64,000 bases of DNA, taken from the NCBI RefSeq assembly GCF_024178165.1, contig NZ_JAMZIE010000009.1:1-64000 (forward strand), written 5' to 3'. The translations under genes were made by a program, and so were the position numbers. Positions 51,074-59,540 of this stretch are shown here, in pieces. A model generated the notes under the pieces. That model saw nothing but the letters and a program-made list of their open reading frames with translations, was not told the origin of the DNA and ran no database searches. Every line of letters begins with the position of its first letter. Position 1 is the stretch's first letter. This DNA is from Halohasta salina (GTDB lineage: Archaea; Halobacteriota; Halobacteria; Halobacteriales; Haloferacaceae).

Positions 51074-52360
51074 CTATAGGGGGTTAAACGCCTCAGCTAG
51101 CTGTTCCCGCATGAACTGTCGACGTAACTGGCGAGACCGATTGTCTGAAAGGTAGTTTTGCATGACGACCTGTGGATCACTACTGCCCTGTTCTGCAGCA
51201 ATTTCTTCGACTCCATCAAGCACGCCCTCCAGAACCGCAGTATAGGTATCGTACCAGAACCGTCGACAGAGCTGTGGACTGGGCTGTTCACCGTCGATTT
51301 GCTCTGGGAGATCGGCCTTTGACGCAAGCGCTCGGAAGCGGTTGCGGATTGTATCTCTCGTGACGTGTGGTTTCGCCCCCTGTGAGGACGGGAACAGATA
51401 GCCAGACCATGTCTCATCGGCTGCCAATGTCTCTATCCGTGAGTCCAGCAGATCCGCTCCAAACAACACAGAGACCTCTCCAGGGCCGTTTTTCCGGTCT
51501 TCGAATTCGATATAGGGGACATCGTTGTCTGGGACATCACGATTGAATTGTGAGACATGCAGGCCAGCGACTTCACTGGCTCGGAGGCCCCAACCAGCCA
51601 AGGCCATAATCAAGAGTTTCGCTCGGGTTTCGGTGGTCGCTGCAACGAGCTCCTGAATGTGTTCAGCAGAAAGCGACGGCGTTGAGGAGGCCCCGACTTC
51701 CCATTTGAACTCGTCGTAGAGTCCACTCGCCGGATTAAGCGAGGCAATCCGTCGACCGACGAGATGTTGATACCACGCATCGACGATGCGCCGCACCCGC
51801 TGGAGCGTTTGAGCACTGTATTCGTGGTCAGCACCTTCATTGAGCCAATCGAAGGCTGCATAACAGGCGTCGACAGCCTCGTAGGCCGGTATCTCTTCGT
51901 CTCGTTGGATGGGTGTGAGGAGATCGTCGGTATCGTTGGCTTCCGTATAGGCCCGGACATAGAGATTGAGCCGTGTCCTGAGTGCGTCGACCGAGGACTG
52001 AGCGAGACTGTACCGCGACTGACGACGATCGAGAAAGCCCTCAAGCGCAGCTACTGTCTCGCTGTCTTGGGTAGCCCAGTCGTACCCGTCGTCGACGCCG
52101 AGCGCAAGGGTTTCAGCCCAGAAGTCGCCAAAAGAGCGACCGTGGTGCCGTCGGAGGGCAGCAACAAACGATCGCGCACCGTGGTCCCGAAACCACTGGT
52201 GGCTGGGCTTTTCGGTCGTGGGATCGATATCTTCGGCCTCGAGACACGGAGCGATACGGTCCCAGTACAGTTCGACAAAGTCCTCCAGCGAACATTCTGT
52301 CCATCGGATATCGTCGAATGTAGGTGAGTCACCGTCCAGAGTCTGCGGGGAGTCACTCAT
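51074..52360 (-). CDS. tyrosine recombinase / phage-type integrase
   Basis: 428 residues. The C-terminal catalytic domain has Arg in GWGLRASEVAGLHVSQF, a beta-sheet with YIEFEDRKNGPGEVSVL, the second-Arg motif as SPQLCRRFWYDTY (Gln where His is usual in HxxR), and the Tyr in QVVMQNYLSDNRSRQLRR. The N-terminal half is an all-helical SAM-like core-binding domain (LRTRLNLYVRAYTEANDTDD). A Shine-Dalgarno-like GAGGAGG lies about ten bases before the ATG at 52360. Likely role: integration of an element or resolution of multimers. A complex dyad lies just upstream. Confidence 0.82.
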   Translation of the reverse strand: MSDSPQTLDGDSPTFDDIRWTECSLEDFVELYWDRIAPCLEAEDIDPTTEKPSHQWFRDHGARSFVAALRRHHGRSFGDFWAETLALGVDDGYDWATQDSETVAALEGFLDRRQSRYSLAQSSVDALRTRLNLYVRAYTEANDTDDLLTPIQRDEEIPAYEAVDACYAAFDWLNEGADHEYSAQTLQRVRRIVDAWYQHLVGRRIASLNPASGLYDEFKWEVGASSTPSLSAEHIQELVAATTETRAKLLIMALAGWGLRASEVAGLHVSQFNRDVPDNDVPYIEFEDRKNGPGEVSVLFGADLLDSRIETLAADETWSGYLFPSSQGAKPHVTRDTIRNRFRALASKADLPEQIDGEQPSPQLCRRFWYDTYTAVLEGVLDGVEEIAAEQGSSDPQVVMQNYLSDNRSRQLRRQFMREQLAEAFNPL

Positions 52361-52439
52361 TAAATGGTTCCTCCTCGGTCGCGAAAATCGCGTAAGGGAG
52401 CCCGATCGCTGTCTGTCGACCTAATTCTAAGAGTGGCAT

Positions 52440-52514
52440 AGACTGGTCGTTTAGCCATTCAGTAGAGAATCTTATAATTCTGTGGGTTATGCAGACCAGT
52501 ACAGTCTGCTAAAC
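52440..52514. repeat. nested inverted repeats upstream of the integrase gene
   Basis: ACTGGTC (52442-52448) pairs with GACCAGT (52494-52500), and GTTTAGC (52449-52455) pairs with GCTAAAC (52508-52514); also AGACTG (52440-52445) with CAGTCT (52502-52507). Inverted 7-bp boxes in matching pairs next to a tyrosine-recombinase gene fit a recombination or attachment site. No exchange point can be shown. Confidence 0.4.
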
Positions 52515-52743
52515 CCACGCAAATGTGGTGGAATAATCCGCGGTAAGAATAAATCATATTACGCTATACAAAATTAGCCGCTCTGGCCGCCGCTCGGTGG
52601 TGGTCAAGCGGTACCTTCCGACGATAATCCGTATCAAACGACTGTATTTCGGGATCCCAACTCCGACTGGAGCGCCTGCCATCTGCAGCATGCCGATTGG
52701 ACTCCTGATGAGTGACGACCCCGTCTCGCGCTCGACAGGCCAT
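52515..52743. other. spacer, nothing recognised
   Basis: Between the dyad region and the M20 peptidase remnant. Short frames only, mixed base composition. Confidence 0.3.
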
Positions 52744-53178
52744 CTATCGACACGATCGTTTGAGAGAGTCCGAACTGAAGTCGTCGACTACAGACATGCG
52801 GAGCGTTTCAACCATCGCCGCGACCGCACCTTTCATATCGGTCGCTCCGCGGCCGTAGATGCGGTTGTCGACGCGCTCGCCGAGGGGATCGTAGCTCTAC
52901 GCCTCGCGCTCGTAGGGCGCGGTGTCGACGTGGCCCTCGTAGAGCAGTGTCCACTCGCTGTCGCCGGGGACGATCGCTACGAGGTTCGGTTTCCCGTCGA
53001 CGGACTCGATCCATTCGGTGTCGACACCCCAGTTCAAAATGCGATCTTCAAGCCACGCCAATAGTTGGGTGGTCTCCCCAGGTGGGTTCTGGGTATCGAA
53101 CGCCAGCAGATCCAGCGTCGACTCGGCGAGTCGCTCGCGGCGGGCAATATCCGCGTAGGATGGGTGGCTCTGGGTCAT
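52744..53178 (-). pseudogene. M20-family peptidase (ArgE/DapE type), truncated with internal stop
   Basis: ATG at 53178. Reads LDLLAFDTQNPPGETTQLLA, then LLYEGHVDTAPYEREA and an in-frame TAG where Trp is expected, and resumes SYDPLGERVDNRIYGRGATD with MKGAVAAMVETLRMS before a stop at 52744. HVDT and GATDMKG are metal-binding and active-site motifs of M20 enzymes. Only about a third of the usual 380-430 residues is left. Clear pseudogene. Confidence 0.8.
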
Positions 53179-53231
53179 GATGGTGCCTCTGAGAGGGAAG
53201 TCGCAGGGAAAACGGAGCGCGGTGTGACTAC

Positions 53232-53423
53232 TTAGCAGCAGTCGTCGCCAGCACCGCAAGCGCTGCCGTAGTCGACGCCGATCTCCCGGCCGATGGCGTC
53301 GTTACACCGCATCAGCAGGGAATTGAACTGGAACTGGCTCTGCTCGCGTTGGGCGTTGCGAAGCTCCTCGCCGAGCTCCTCTGCGGCCGCCATGACCTCG
53401 TCGTTGGAGGTGCTCAACAGCAC
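53232..53423 (-). CDS. small YlbF-like protein ending in Cys-Cys, arsenic operon
   Basis: 63 residues, GTG start overlapping the previous gene by ten bases. Helical (VMAAAEELGEELRNAQREQS, then FNSLLMRCNDAIGREIGVDY) with the tail ACGAGDDCC. It resembles the C-terminal half of the YlbF domain, as in the preceding 121-residue protein, with a second Cys group: C-x4-5-CC. Last gene of arsD-arsA-ylbF-ylbF. The Cys-rich tail in an arsenic operon suggests As(III) or thiol chemistry (inference). Confidence 0.65.
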   Translation of the reverse strand: MLLSTSNDEVMAAAEELGEELRNAQREQSQFQFNSLLMRCNDAIGREIGVDYGSACGAGDDCC

Positions 53424-53779
53424 CCACCTCCCGATGACTGGGCGAACTCCATGCCGATCGGTTCGCTGATTACGTCGTTTGTCTCCTGAAGCAACTCGAT
53501 GAGGTCGGACTGTGCCGCACGGTGCTGCTGGATCGTCTCGTTTTCCGAGAGCTCCTCTTGGAGCTCTTGCAGTTCGGCCATCAGCGACTGATCGAAGTTC
53601 TGCTGCATCTGTCGCTGTTTCTGTCGGTACTCATCGAGCAGTTCCATGGCTTCGTCGTCGTTTTCGAGCCGCTCGTTGGCAGCCATGAACTGCTGGTAGG
53701 TTTCGCTGTCCTCGATGGCGTCGATGAACGCCTGAAGCTTCTGTTCGACTGCGTCTTCGACGGATTGGGTTTCACTCAT
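53414..53779 (-). CDS. YlbF-family protein ending in Gly-Gly-Gly-Cys-Cys, arsenic operon
   Basis: 121 residues, long helices (DAIEDSETYQQFMAANERLE; DEYRQKQRQMQQNFDQSLMA; IQQHRAAQSDLIELLQETND) ending VISEPIGMEFAQSSGGGCC. The fold is that of YlbF/YmcA proteins; ends in CC are familiar in haloarchaeal members from memory. It overlaps arsA by four bases (ATGA), so it is made together with ArsA. The only Cys are the last two, mirroring the Cys12-Cys13 pair of ArsD; a role in passing As(III) is an attractive guess. Confidence 0.75.
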   Translation of the reverse strand: MSETQSVEDAVEQKLQAFIDAIEDSETYQQFMAANERLENDDEAMELLDEYRQKQRQMQQNFDQSLMAELQELQEELSENETIQQHRAAQSDLIELLQETNDVISEPIGMEFAQSSGGGCC

Positions 53780-55716
53780 TGGTGTGGGACTTCTGCGGTC
53801 TGTTTGTCAGTGAGCTCAGCCAGTCCGGTCACCGCGTCACCGAACGCGCTGAGTTCGTCGAGGCCGATCGGCTCGTCCCCGCGAAGGGGAGCGAGCATCA
53901 TCGGTGTCTCGAATCGATCCTTGATCTCGCCGAGATACTGCTGCTGTTGGGCCCGGCGGTTGGCGAAGAAGGCGTTATCGCCGTACTCCTCGGGCAGAAG
54001 GTAGTTGGCAACGACGAACGCCGTCTCGATGCCGACCTGATCATTCAGATCTTCGGCGGCGCGGTGGGCCTCCATCATCGGCGTATACTCGGGGTACATG
54101 ACGAAGGCAAAGGAACTCTTGTCGGGGTTCTGCATCGTCTCGATAACGTTGTCGTATTGGTCGCCCTTCGCGGGGGCGGCTCCCTTCGTCAGCGAGCCGA
54201 GATCCATGAACCCCTTCCAGTCGGATGGGAGTTCGAGGAGTCGGAGCGTGTGACCCGTGGGTGCGGTATCGAAGACGACGATGTCGTAGCCATCCTCGTC
54301 GAAGTAGCCGACGAACTTTTCGAGGGCGGCCATCTCTTCGGCACATGGTGATTCGAGCTCCTCTTCGACGTTGGCGATGGCCGCCTCGACGTCGATCTGG
54401 GTGTCCTCTTTGCCCTCATACATCTCCCGAACGTGGTCGAGGACCTGCTCGCGGTACTCTTCGAGAGCCTGCTCCTGATCGATGCGGGCTGCATCGAGGT
54501 TGGCCTGGCTCACCGAGGTCGGCTCGTGGCCGACGGGTTCGCCGAAGATGTCTTCGAGGTGGGCCGCGGGGTCGGTCGTGACCACTAGCGTCTCGTAGCC
54601 CGCCTCGGCGAGTTTCGTCGCCGAGGTTGCGGCGATTGTACTCTTGCCGACGCCGCCCTTCCCGGTGAAGAACAGATAGCGCGTCTCGCCGTCGACCGGC
54701 TGGAGTTTCTCGGCGACAGCATCGGGGTCGGTCAGAGGGTCGAAGTCGACCGACTCCTCGGTGTCGACGTTGGTTGCCGACCCGACGTCGACGGTGGCCT
54801 CGTCGTCGTCGTAGAGAACGCCACCGACGTCGGCAAGCAGGTCGAGACCAGCGATCTCACCGGGCTGCAGCGGGTAGGTCGCCATCGCGTCGGCGTCGAA
54901 CTCGCGTTCGGCGCGCTCGATGACAGCCTGTTCGTCTTCGCGTTTGCCCTCGAAGAAGGGGTCCTCACAGACCGACTCGGGCAGGTAACCGTTGATGATC
55001 AGCAGCTGGGACTCGATGCCCAACTCGCCGAGATCCGACGCGCTCCGCTGGATCTCGTCGACCGAGGAGTCCTCTGGTTTGCCGACGAAGGCAAACGAGG
55101 TCTTTTCGCTATCCTGGAGCGTGTCGATGGCGCGCTCGTAGTCGGCCTTTTTGTCCTCCATTGAGGCCGCGGGGCCGATACAGGTCGACCCTCCTTTTTC
55201 GAGTTCGGCGTTCCAGTCGGATGGGAGTTCCATCAGCCGGATCGTGTGACCCGTCGGCGCGGTATCGAAGACGACCACGTCGTACTCCGGGGAGTCCATG
55301 AAGTCGACGAAGTTGTCGAAGGCCGCGATCTCCTCGACACACGGGCTGTTAAGCTGTTCTTCGACCGCGCTGATCTGCTCGTCGTCGAGCAGTTCGCGCA
55401 TCGGCTCGATGGTCTCCTGGCGGTAGTCCTCGGCGGCCTGATCCGGGTCGATCTCGATCGCCGAGAGGTTGTCGATGTCCTGGATCTCGGTGACCTCGTG
55501 GCCGATCTCTTGGCCGAAGATATCCGAGAGGTTCGGTGCGGGATCGGTGGTCACCAGCAGGGTGTTGTAGTCGTTGTCGGCGAGCCACGTTGCCGTCGCA
55601 CAGCTGACGGTGCTCTTGCCGACGCCGCCTTTCCCGCTGAAGAAGACGAACTCGGTGTCGTCACCGCTCGGTTCAACAATCCCTCGTGCGTCCGTCGTTG
55701 TTTGCGTTGTTGCCAT
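53776..55716 (-). CDS. arsA: arsenite-transporting ATPase ArsA (two-domain)
   Basis: 646 residues with two ATPase halves. P-loops GKGGVGKS (28-35) and GKGGVGKST (near 348); both halves have DTAPTGHT (VVFDTAPTGHTIRLMELP and VVFDTAPTGHTLRLLELP). Cys expected for metalloid binding are kept: EEQLNSPCVEEIAAFDNF, KGGSTCIGPAASMED and EELESPCAEEMAALEKF, matching Cys113, Cys172 and Cys422 of the E. coli protein. It powers arsenite export with ArsB or a similar carrier and receives As(III) from ArsD. No arsB/acr3 gene is adjacent in this window. Order arsD-arsA-ylbF-ylbF. Confidence 0.92.
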   Translation of the reverse strand: MATTQTTTDARGIVEPSGDDTEFVFFSGKGGVGKSTVSCATATWLADNDYNTLLVTTDPAPNLSDIFGQEIGHEVTEIQDIDNLSAIEIDPDQAAEDYRQETIEPMRELLDDEQISAVEEQLNSPCVEEIAAFDNFVDFMDSPEYDVVVFDTAPTGHTIRLMELPSDWNAELEKGGSTCIGPAASMEDKKADYERAIDTLQDSEKTSFAFVGKPEDSSVDEIQRSASDLGELGIESQLLIINGYLPESVCEDPFFEGKREDEQAVIERAEREFDADAMATYPLQPGEIAGLDLLADVGGVLYDDDEATVDVGSATNVDTEESVDFDPLTDPDAVAEKLQPVDGETRYLFFTGKGGVGKSTIAATSATKLAEAGYETLVVTTDPAAHLEDIFGEPVGHEPTSVSQANLDAARIDQEQALEEYREQVLDHVREMYEGKEDTQIDVEAAIANVEEELESPCAEEMAALEKFVGYFDEDGYDIVVFDTAPTGHTLRLLELPSDWKGFMDLGSLTKGAAPAKGDQYDNVIETMQNPDKSSFAFVMYPEYTPMMEAHRAAEDLNDQVGIETAFVVANYLLPEEYGDNAFFANRRAQQQQYLGEIKDRFETPMMLAPLRGDEPIGLDELSAFGDAVTGLAELTDKQTAEVPHQ

Positions 55717-55719
55717 TAA

Positions 55720-56046
55720 TTAGGCCTCTTGAGATTGATTGGCGCGCAGTTCGGCTGCCAGCTCGTCGTAGGAGAGGTATTCTTCCTTGGCGACGATCTC
55801 GCCGTCGACGGTCGTGATCGGGAGGATCTCGGGGCCGTTCTCTTGAACGAGGTCGTAGATCTCCTCGGTGTTGAGGAACGCCTCAATGTTGTGCTGCATA
55901 TTGGCACGCGAAATCTCGGCCTCGTCGAATTCGTCTTCGAGTTGGTCGAGCGCAGCACTCAGTTCGACGAGTTCGTCGTCGGGGTCCGGTCCACAGACGC
56001 CTGTGGAGCAACACATCGCTTCTTCGTAGAGTTGAATTTGGGTCAT
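55720..56046 (-). CDS. arsD: arsenic metallochaperone ArsD
   Basis: 108 residues. The N-terminus reads IQLYEEAMCCSTGVCGP, placing Cys12, Cys13 and Cys18 exactly as in the known As(III) chaperone. The thioredoxin-like fold continues with LPITTVDGEIVAKEEYLSYD. First gene of the arsenic operon, three bases before arsA. ArsD takes As(III) from glutathione-like thiols and hands it to ArsA; it can also repress transcription weakly in bacteria. Confidence 0.92.
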   Translation of the reverse strand: MTQIQLYEEAMCCSTGVCGPDPDDELVELSAALDQLEDEFDEAEISRANMQHNIEAFLNTEEIYDLVQENGPEILPITTVDGEIVAKEEYLSYDELAAELRANQSQEA

Positions 56047-56198
56047 GGGTTGATTGATTGTTGGTCAAACGAGACTCGACTGGTCGGAACCGTCGACCGT
56101 GAGTGAAAATCGTCTTGTCTCGTACTCATTTGAGCAAAACGTGAAACAGTCACCTAAACGTTTCGATGAACACTAAACCGATTGTCGGCCGAATCGGC

Positions 56199-56591
56199 TC
56201 AGCCAACGAAGCCGTCTGCGATCCACGAACCGTCGTCATCGGCCGTTTCAGCGGTCGTGATACACCGGGAGGCGGGCGCGCTGACCAGCACGAACGCACT
56301 TTCGGTTTCGCCGTTTCTGATCTGGCGGGTCGACTCCGGCGGGATGCGGATTACGTCACCGCTTTCCATTGCGACGGACTCGTCATCCACAACGACGGTC
56401 GCGCGGCCCTCCATGAGGATGTAGATCTCCTCGTGGTCGCTGTCGGCGTGGTCGTGTGGACGATTCCGCCACTCCGGCTCACGGCGGGCGATCATAACGC
56501 CGACTTCCTTGCTGTCGAGTGGGTCACGCAGCGTGTGCATTGCTCCCGAAACCGGTTGGATGTTGGTGTAGTTGACGCGCGTGTACGACAT
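56199..56591 (-). CDS. small cupin-domain protein
   Basis: 130 residues from the ATG at 56591. Cupin motif 1: RPHDHADSDHEEIYILMEGR, with His and Glu metal ligands; motif 2: SGDVIRIPPESTRQIRNGE. Single-domain cupin between arsD and arsR; function unknown. Transcribed in the same direction as arsDA, ends 150 bases upstream of it, so it may share regulation by ArsR (inference). Confidence 0.78.
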   Translation of the reverse strand: MSYTRVNYTNIQPVSGAMHTLRDPLDSKEVGVMIARREPEWRNRPHDHADSDHEEIYILMEGRATVVVDDESVAMESGDVIRIPPESTRQIRNGETESAFVLVSAPASRCITTAETADDDGSWIADGFVG

Positions 56592-56805
56592 TATGCCCAC
56601 CCCACAGTCCCAGAGTCGACTGGTGTCAGTGGTCGACGTTTTTTGTTCGTCGCTAGCCGCGTCGACTGTGACACCCGCCACTGTACTGTACGGATAACTA
56701 TATACGGGCTTAGATTAGTAAATTCTAAATTGTTTTGTTGTGGGTGAGACGATATCGTGGGTAGTGCTGCAAAAGAGTTAATTTACATGTCGATCAACTA
56801 TTCGT
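56592..56805. promoter_or_regulatory. divergent promoter region of cupin and arsR
   Basis: A/T-rich centre TAACTATATAC (about 56696-56706) and TTAGTAAATTCTAAATTG (56711-56728) between the two start codons. The plus strand has AGTTAATTTACATG at 56776-56789, about 25 bases before the arsR ATG at 56806. A plausible target for ArsR autorepression. Confidence 0.45.
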
Positions 56806-57204
56806 ATGTCCGCGAGCAACCGGCTCCAGCGGTATCTCACCGACGAACGGGGGAGTTGTACGAACGACGCACTCCAGGAGCGACTCGAAGAACTAGAGGA
56901 GTTGGATGCAGCTGTCGGCGGCCCCGATCTCGAATCGGACGTCGACCTCCTGTCGGCGATGGCTAACGAAACGCGGTACAAGATCGTTCGCATCATTCAC
57001 ACGGCTGGCGAGGAGCTGTGTGTCTGTGAGTTCGCGCCACTGCTCGATGTGAGCGACAGTGCGATCAGCCATGCACTGTCACAGCTCACCGACGCCGGGC
57101 TCCTCACACGGCGAAAGGACGGCAAGTGGCGCAAGTATAACACGACCAACCGGGCGACCGCCATGCTGGTCGCGCTCGACGGCTCCCGATCCGTCGAGCC
57201 GTAA
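56806..57204 (+). CDS. arsR: ArsR/SmtB-family metalloid-responsive repressor
   Basis: 132 residues. Winged helix: LLSAMANETRYKIVRIIHTA, then the metal-binding ELCVCEF (Cys72, Cys74), and recognition helix VSDSAISHALSQLTDAGLLT with wing RRKDGKWRKYN. CVC in helix 3 is the As(III) site of classical ArsR, so binding of arsenite should release DNA. An N-terminal 40-residue extension with a Cys (Cys18) is present. Placed next to cupin, arsC and, 760 bases away, arsD-arsA. Confidence 0.9.
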   Translation: MSASNRLQRYLTDERGSCTNDALQERLEELEELDAAVGGPDLESDVDLLSAMANETRYKIVRIIHTAGEELCVCEFAPLLDVSDSAISHALSQLTDAGLLTRRKDGKWRKYNTTNRATAMLVALDGSRSVEP

Positions 57205-57327
57205 CCGATCGAGCCGTCATCTGTCATCCGTCGAGCCGTGGTCCCTCCATGCTGTCAGACGGCGTCTATTGAGACATATATACACCACATAGAAGTCGTT
57301 AATCCGACAGCGGCAGTCGGGGTCGGT

Positions 57328-57762
57328 ATGGGAGACGATTCGACGGCGACCCTTGGATTCGTGTGTGTACAGAACGCCGGGCGCAGCCAAATGTCGACCG
57401 CCTTCGCCGAACGAGAGCGTGAGCGCCGTGGGCTCGAAGACAGCGTCGAGATCATCACCGGCGGCACCCACCCCGCCGACAGCGTTCACGACGAAGTCGT
57501 GACCGTCATGGAGGATCACGATATCGACCTCTCGGATCGAACGCCGCGGGAGGTCTCCACTGACGAACTCGAATCGTGTGACGTCGTCGCCACGATGGGC
57601 TGTTCGACGCTCGAACTCGATGCCGACGACGTCGACGTGCGTGACTGGGCACTGGACGATCCCGATGGGCAGGGTCTCGATGAGGTCCGCGCGATCCGGG
57701 ACGATATCGAACAGCGCGTTACAGACCTGTTCGACGAGGTCGACACGAACGGTTCGGAGTAG
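57328..57762 (+). CDS. arsC: low-molecular-weight phosphatase-type arsenate reductase
   Basis: 144 residues from the ATG at 57328; a longer ORF from 57238 begins before the TATA box CATATATAC (57275-57283). P-loop FVCVQNAGRSQMS with catalytic Cys13 and Arg19 (CX5R), and the Asp loop VRDWALDDPDG. The Asn in the loop and the position after arsR favour arsenate reduction, though Tyr-phosphatase activity is not excluded. It makes As(III) for export by the ArsA system. Confidence 0.85.
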   Translation: MGDDSTATLGFVCVQNAGRSQMSTAFAERERERRGLEDSVEIITGGTHPADSVHDEVVTVMEDHDIDLSDRTPREVSTDELESCDVVATMGCSTLELDADDVDVRDWALDDPDGQGLDEVRAIRDDIEQRVTDLFDEVDTNGSE

Positions 57763-57941
57763 ATTCAGGATCTAGTGGAAGCTTAGTCGAGCGTTGACAT
57801 CCTCCGAGATTGTGGTTCGGATGGCGACTCTCGCGTTTGGATTCTGTACTCGTGGCGGGCATACGACTTGTCCTATCACATGAGTGGGAACACAGCTTAT
57901 TCGAATGGCTGTCGTTTCACTGTACAGCGGCCGTATACAAT

Positions 57942-57946
57942 GGAGG
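57942..57946 (+). promoter_or_regulatory. Shine-Dalgarno GGAGG deciding the transporter start
   Basis: GGAGG lies ten bases before the GTG at 57957. It favours that start over TTG or GTG codons further upstream (57810, 57852). Confidence 0.5.
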
Positions 57947-57956
57947 ACTGAGACTC

Positions 57957-59048
57957 GTGAACTGGCCCGGGAAGCGGTCGCTCGGCCGGATTTCGTCGTC
58001 GCTTCGACTCGTGGTTGCCACGGTCACTACTGTCGCGCTGTTTCTGTTCGCAGTCCAATTGTTGGGAACGACGACGAACGCGGCTGCTCCGGCACTCAGA
58101 CAGGCACTAACGAGGGTGGTTGTCGGCGATAGCTCCGCGCTCGGTGTGAGTTGGCTCGCGGCCTACGTACTTGGGAACGGGTCAGTCGTTGCTGCGCTTG
58201 CCCTCTCGCTGTACAACGCGGGACTCGTTCCGGTCTCGCAGTTGTTCCTCATGATAGCGGGCTCACGGCTCGGTGCGGCCGCCATCGTCGTGTTTATCGG
58301 AGCCTTGGATTTCTTCCAGAAGGAGCGCTATTCGCTGCAGGAGGGCGTGAGTATGGGACTACTCACGTTCCTGTTGACACACTCGATCTACCTGCCAGTG
58401 ACCGCCGTGGGCTATCTGCTGTTGCCACGGATGACGGGCCCAGCCCGGACTGTCGGTCGACTCCCAACTGTCGACGGAGGAATCCTCGCAGCGATCCCGA
58501 CGCTCTGTCAGCAGCTCACGGAACTCCTCGGACCAGCGCCAGCATTCCTGCTGGCAGTCGCGGTTCTGTTCGGGAGTCTCCAGCTGTTCGACCGTATCCT
58601 CGATGGGATCGAAACCACCGTGTTACGGAGCTATCTGTTCCGACATTTCGAGCGAACGTGGCTCTCATTCGGCCTCGGGCTGCTCATCACGACTGTGACG
58701 ACGAGCGTCGCCTTCTCGGTGGGTGTGATCGTCCCGCTTTACAACCGTGGCTACGTCGAACGGACCGAAATCATTCCCTACGTGCTCGGCGCGAACATCG
58801 GGACGCTGTTCGATGCACTGCTCGTTGCGCTCGTCCTGTCGACACCGGTCGGCGTCACGACCGTCCTGTTGATCCTCGGACTGTCGACCGTCGCCACGGT
58901 CGTGGCCCTCCTACTGCTCGACTGGTACGTGTGGAGCATCGAAACCGTCGACGATCTCCTGCTCGAAGACCGCCGCGCGTTCGTCGTGTTCGTCGGGTCG
59001 TTGCTCCTCGTGCCGATCATACTGGTTGTCATTCCGCTTGTAATATAA
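57957..59048 (+). CDS. Na/Pi-cotransporter-like membrane protein
   Basis: About 363 residues from the GTG at 57957, with eight or nine membrane helices. Two inverted-repeat-like halves carry related segments: LGVSWLAAYVLGNGSVVAAL and VTTSVAFSVGVIVPLYNRGY followed by IPYVLGANIGTLFDALLVAL. The GANIGT motif and layout fit Na/Pi cotransporters (SLC34/NptA-type), though the QSS motif of the first repeat is replaced. A divergent family member may carry another anion. The location right after arsC makes phosphate or arsenate handling attractive (inference). Confidence 0.65.
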   Translation: MNWPGKRSLGRISSSLRLVVATVTTVALFLFAVQLLGTTTNAAAPALRQALTRVVVGDSSALGVSWLAAYVLGNGSVVAALALSLYNAGLVPVSQLFLMIAGSRLGAAAIVVFIGALDFFQKERYSLQEGVSMGLLTFLLTHSIYLPVTAVGYLLLPRMTGPARTVGRLPTVDGGILAAIPTLCQQLTELLGPAPAFLLAVAVLFGSLQLFDRILDGIETTVLRSYLFRHFERTWLSFGLGLLITTVTTSVAFSVGVIVPLYNRGYVERTEIIPYVLGANIGTLFDALLVALVLSTPVGVTTVLLILGLSTVATVVALLLLDWYVWSIETVDDLLLEDRRAFVVFVGSLLLVPIILVVIPLVI

Positions 59049-59107
59049 TATTTAGTCGGCCCGTATCCGGAACATAATTATTAGCGAGCCTGGCCTGTAG
59101 TTCGTCC

Positions 59108-59536
59108 ATGGCTGCTGATGTCGAGAGGGTCCTCGTCCCGACCGACGGCGCACCACTTTCGCGGGACGCACTAATGTATGCACTGGCAGTCCACCCGACA
59201 GCAGAGATCACGGTGCTACACGTTATCGACTACATCGAGGAGATGGACGTCGCCGAGGCGATGATCGGACGGGAGGAACTACACGAGCGGACGACCGAGC
59301 GTGCCGAGGCGCTGCTCGCAGACGTGACCGCAGACGTGACCGACGAGGATCGACTCACGACCGCGTACGTCTTCGGCACCCCTGCAGCCGAGATTATTTC
59401 GTACACGAAGGACCACGGCATCGATCTGATCGTTATGGGATCACATGGTCGCACTGGCCTCTCTCGCGTCATCCTCGGCAGCGTCGCCCAGAGCGTTCTC
59501 AAGGGTGCTCCAGTTCCGGTAACCATCATTAGGTAG
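59108..59536 (+). CDS. universal stress protein, UspA family
   Basis: 142 residues. Starts VERVLVPTDGAPLSRDALMY; the ATP-binding signature G-x2-G-x9-GS is seen in MGSHGRTGLSRVILGSVAQS. One Usp domain. A leaderless promoter is likely: CATAATTATTAGC (59074-59086) lies about 28 bases upstream. Exact role unknown. Confidence 0.88.
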   Translation: MAADVERVLVPTDGAPLSRDALMYALAVHPTAEITVLHVIDYIEEMDVAEAMIGREELHERTTERAEALLADVTADVTDEDRLTTAYVFGTPAAEIISYTKDHGIDLIVMGSHGRTGLSRVILGSVAQSVLKGAPVPVTIIR

Positions 59537-59540
59537 GGCC

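Noticed and set aside
53776-55716. Plus-strand ORFs opposite arsA (53779-54351, 55246-55719)
   Set aside because: Antisense of the two well-supported ATPase halves; no independent motifs.
56166-56747. 193-residue plus-strand ORF opposite the cupin
   Set aside because: The minus strand has clear cupin motifs; the plus frame has no recognisable structure.
58151-59077. 308-residue ORF in another frame of the transporter gene
   Set aside because: Arg/Pro/Cys-rich composition unlike any haloarchaeal protein, and the other frame gives regular membrane helices.
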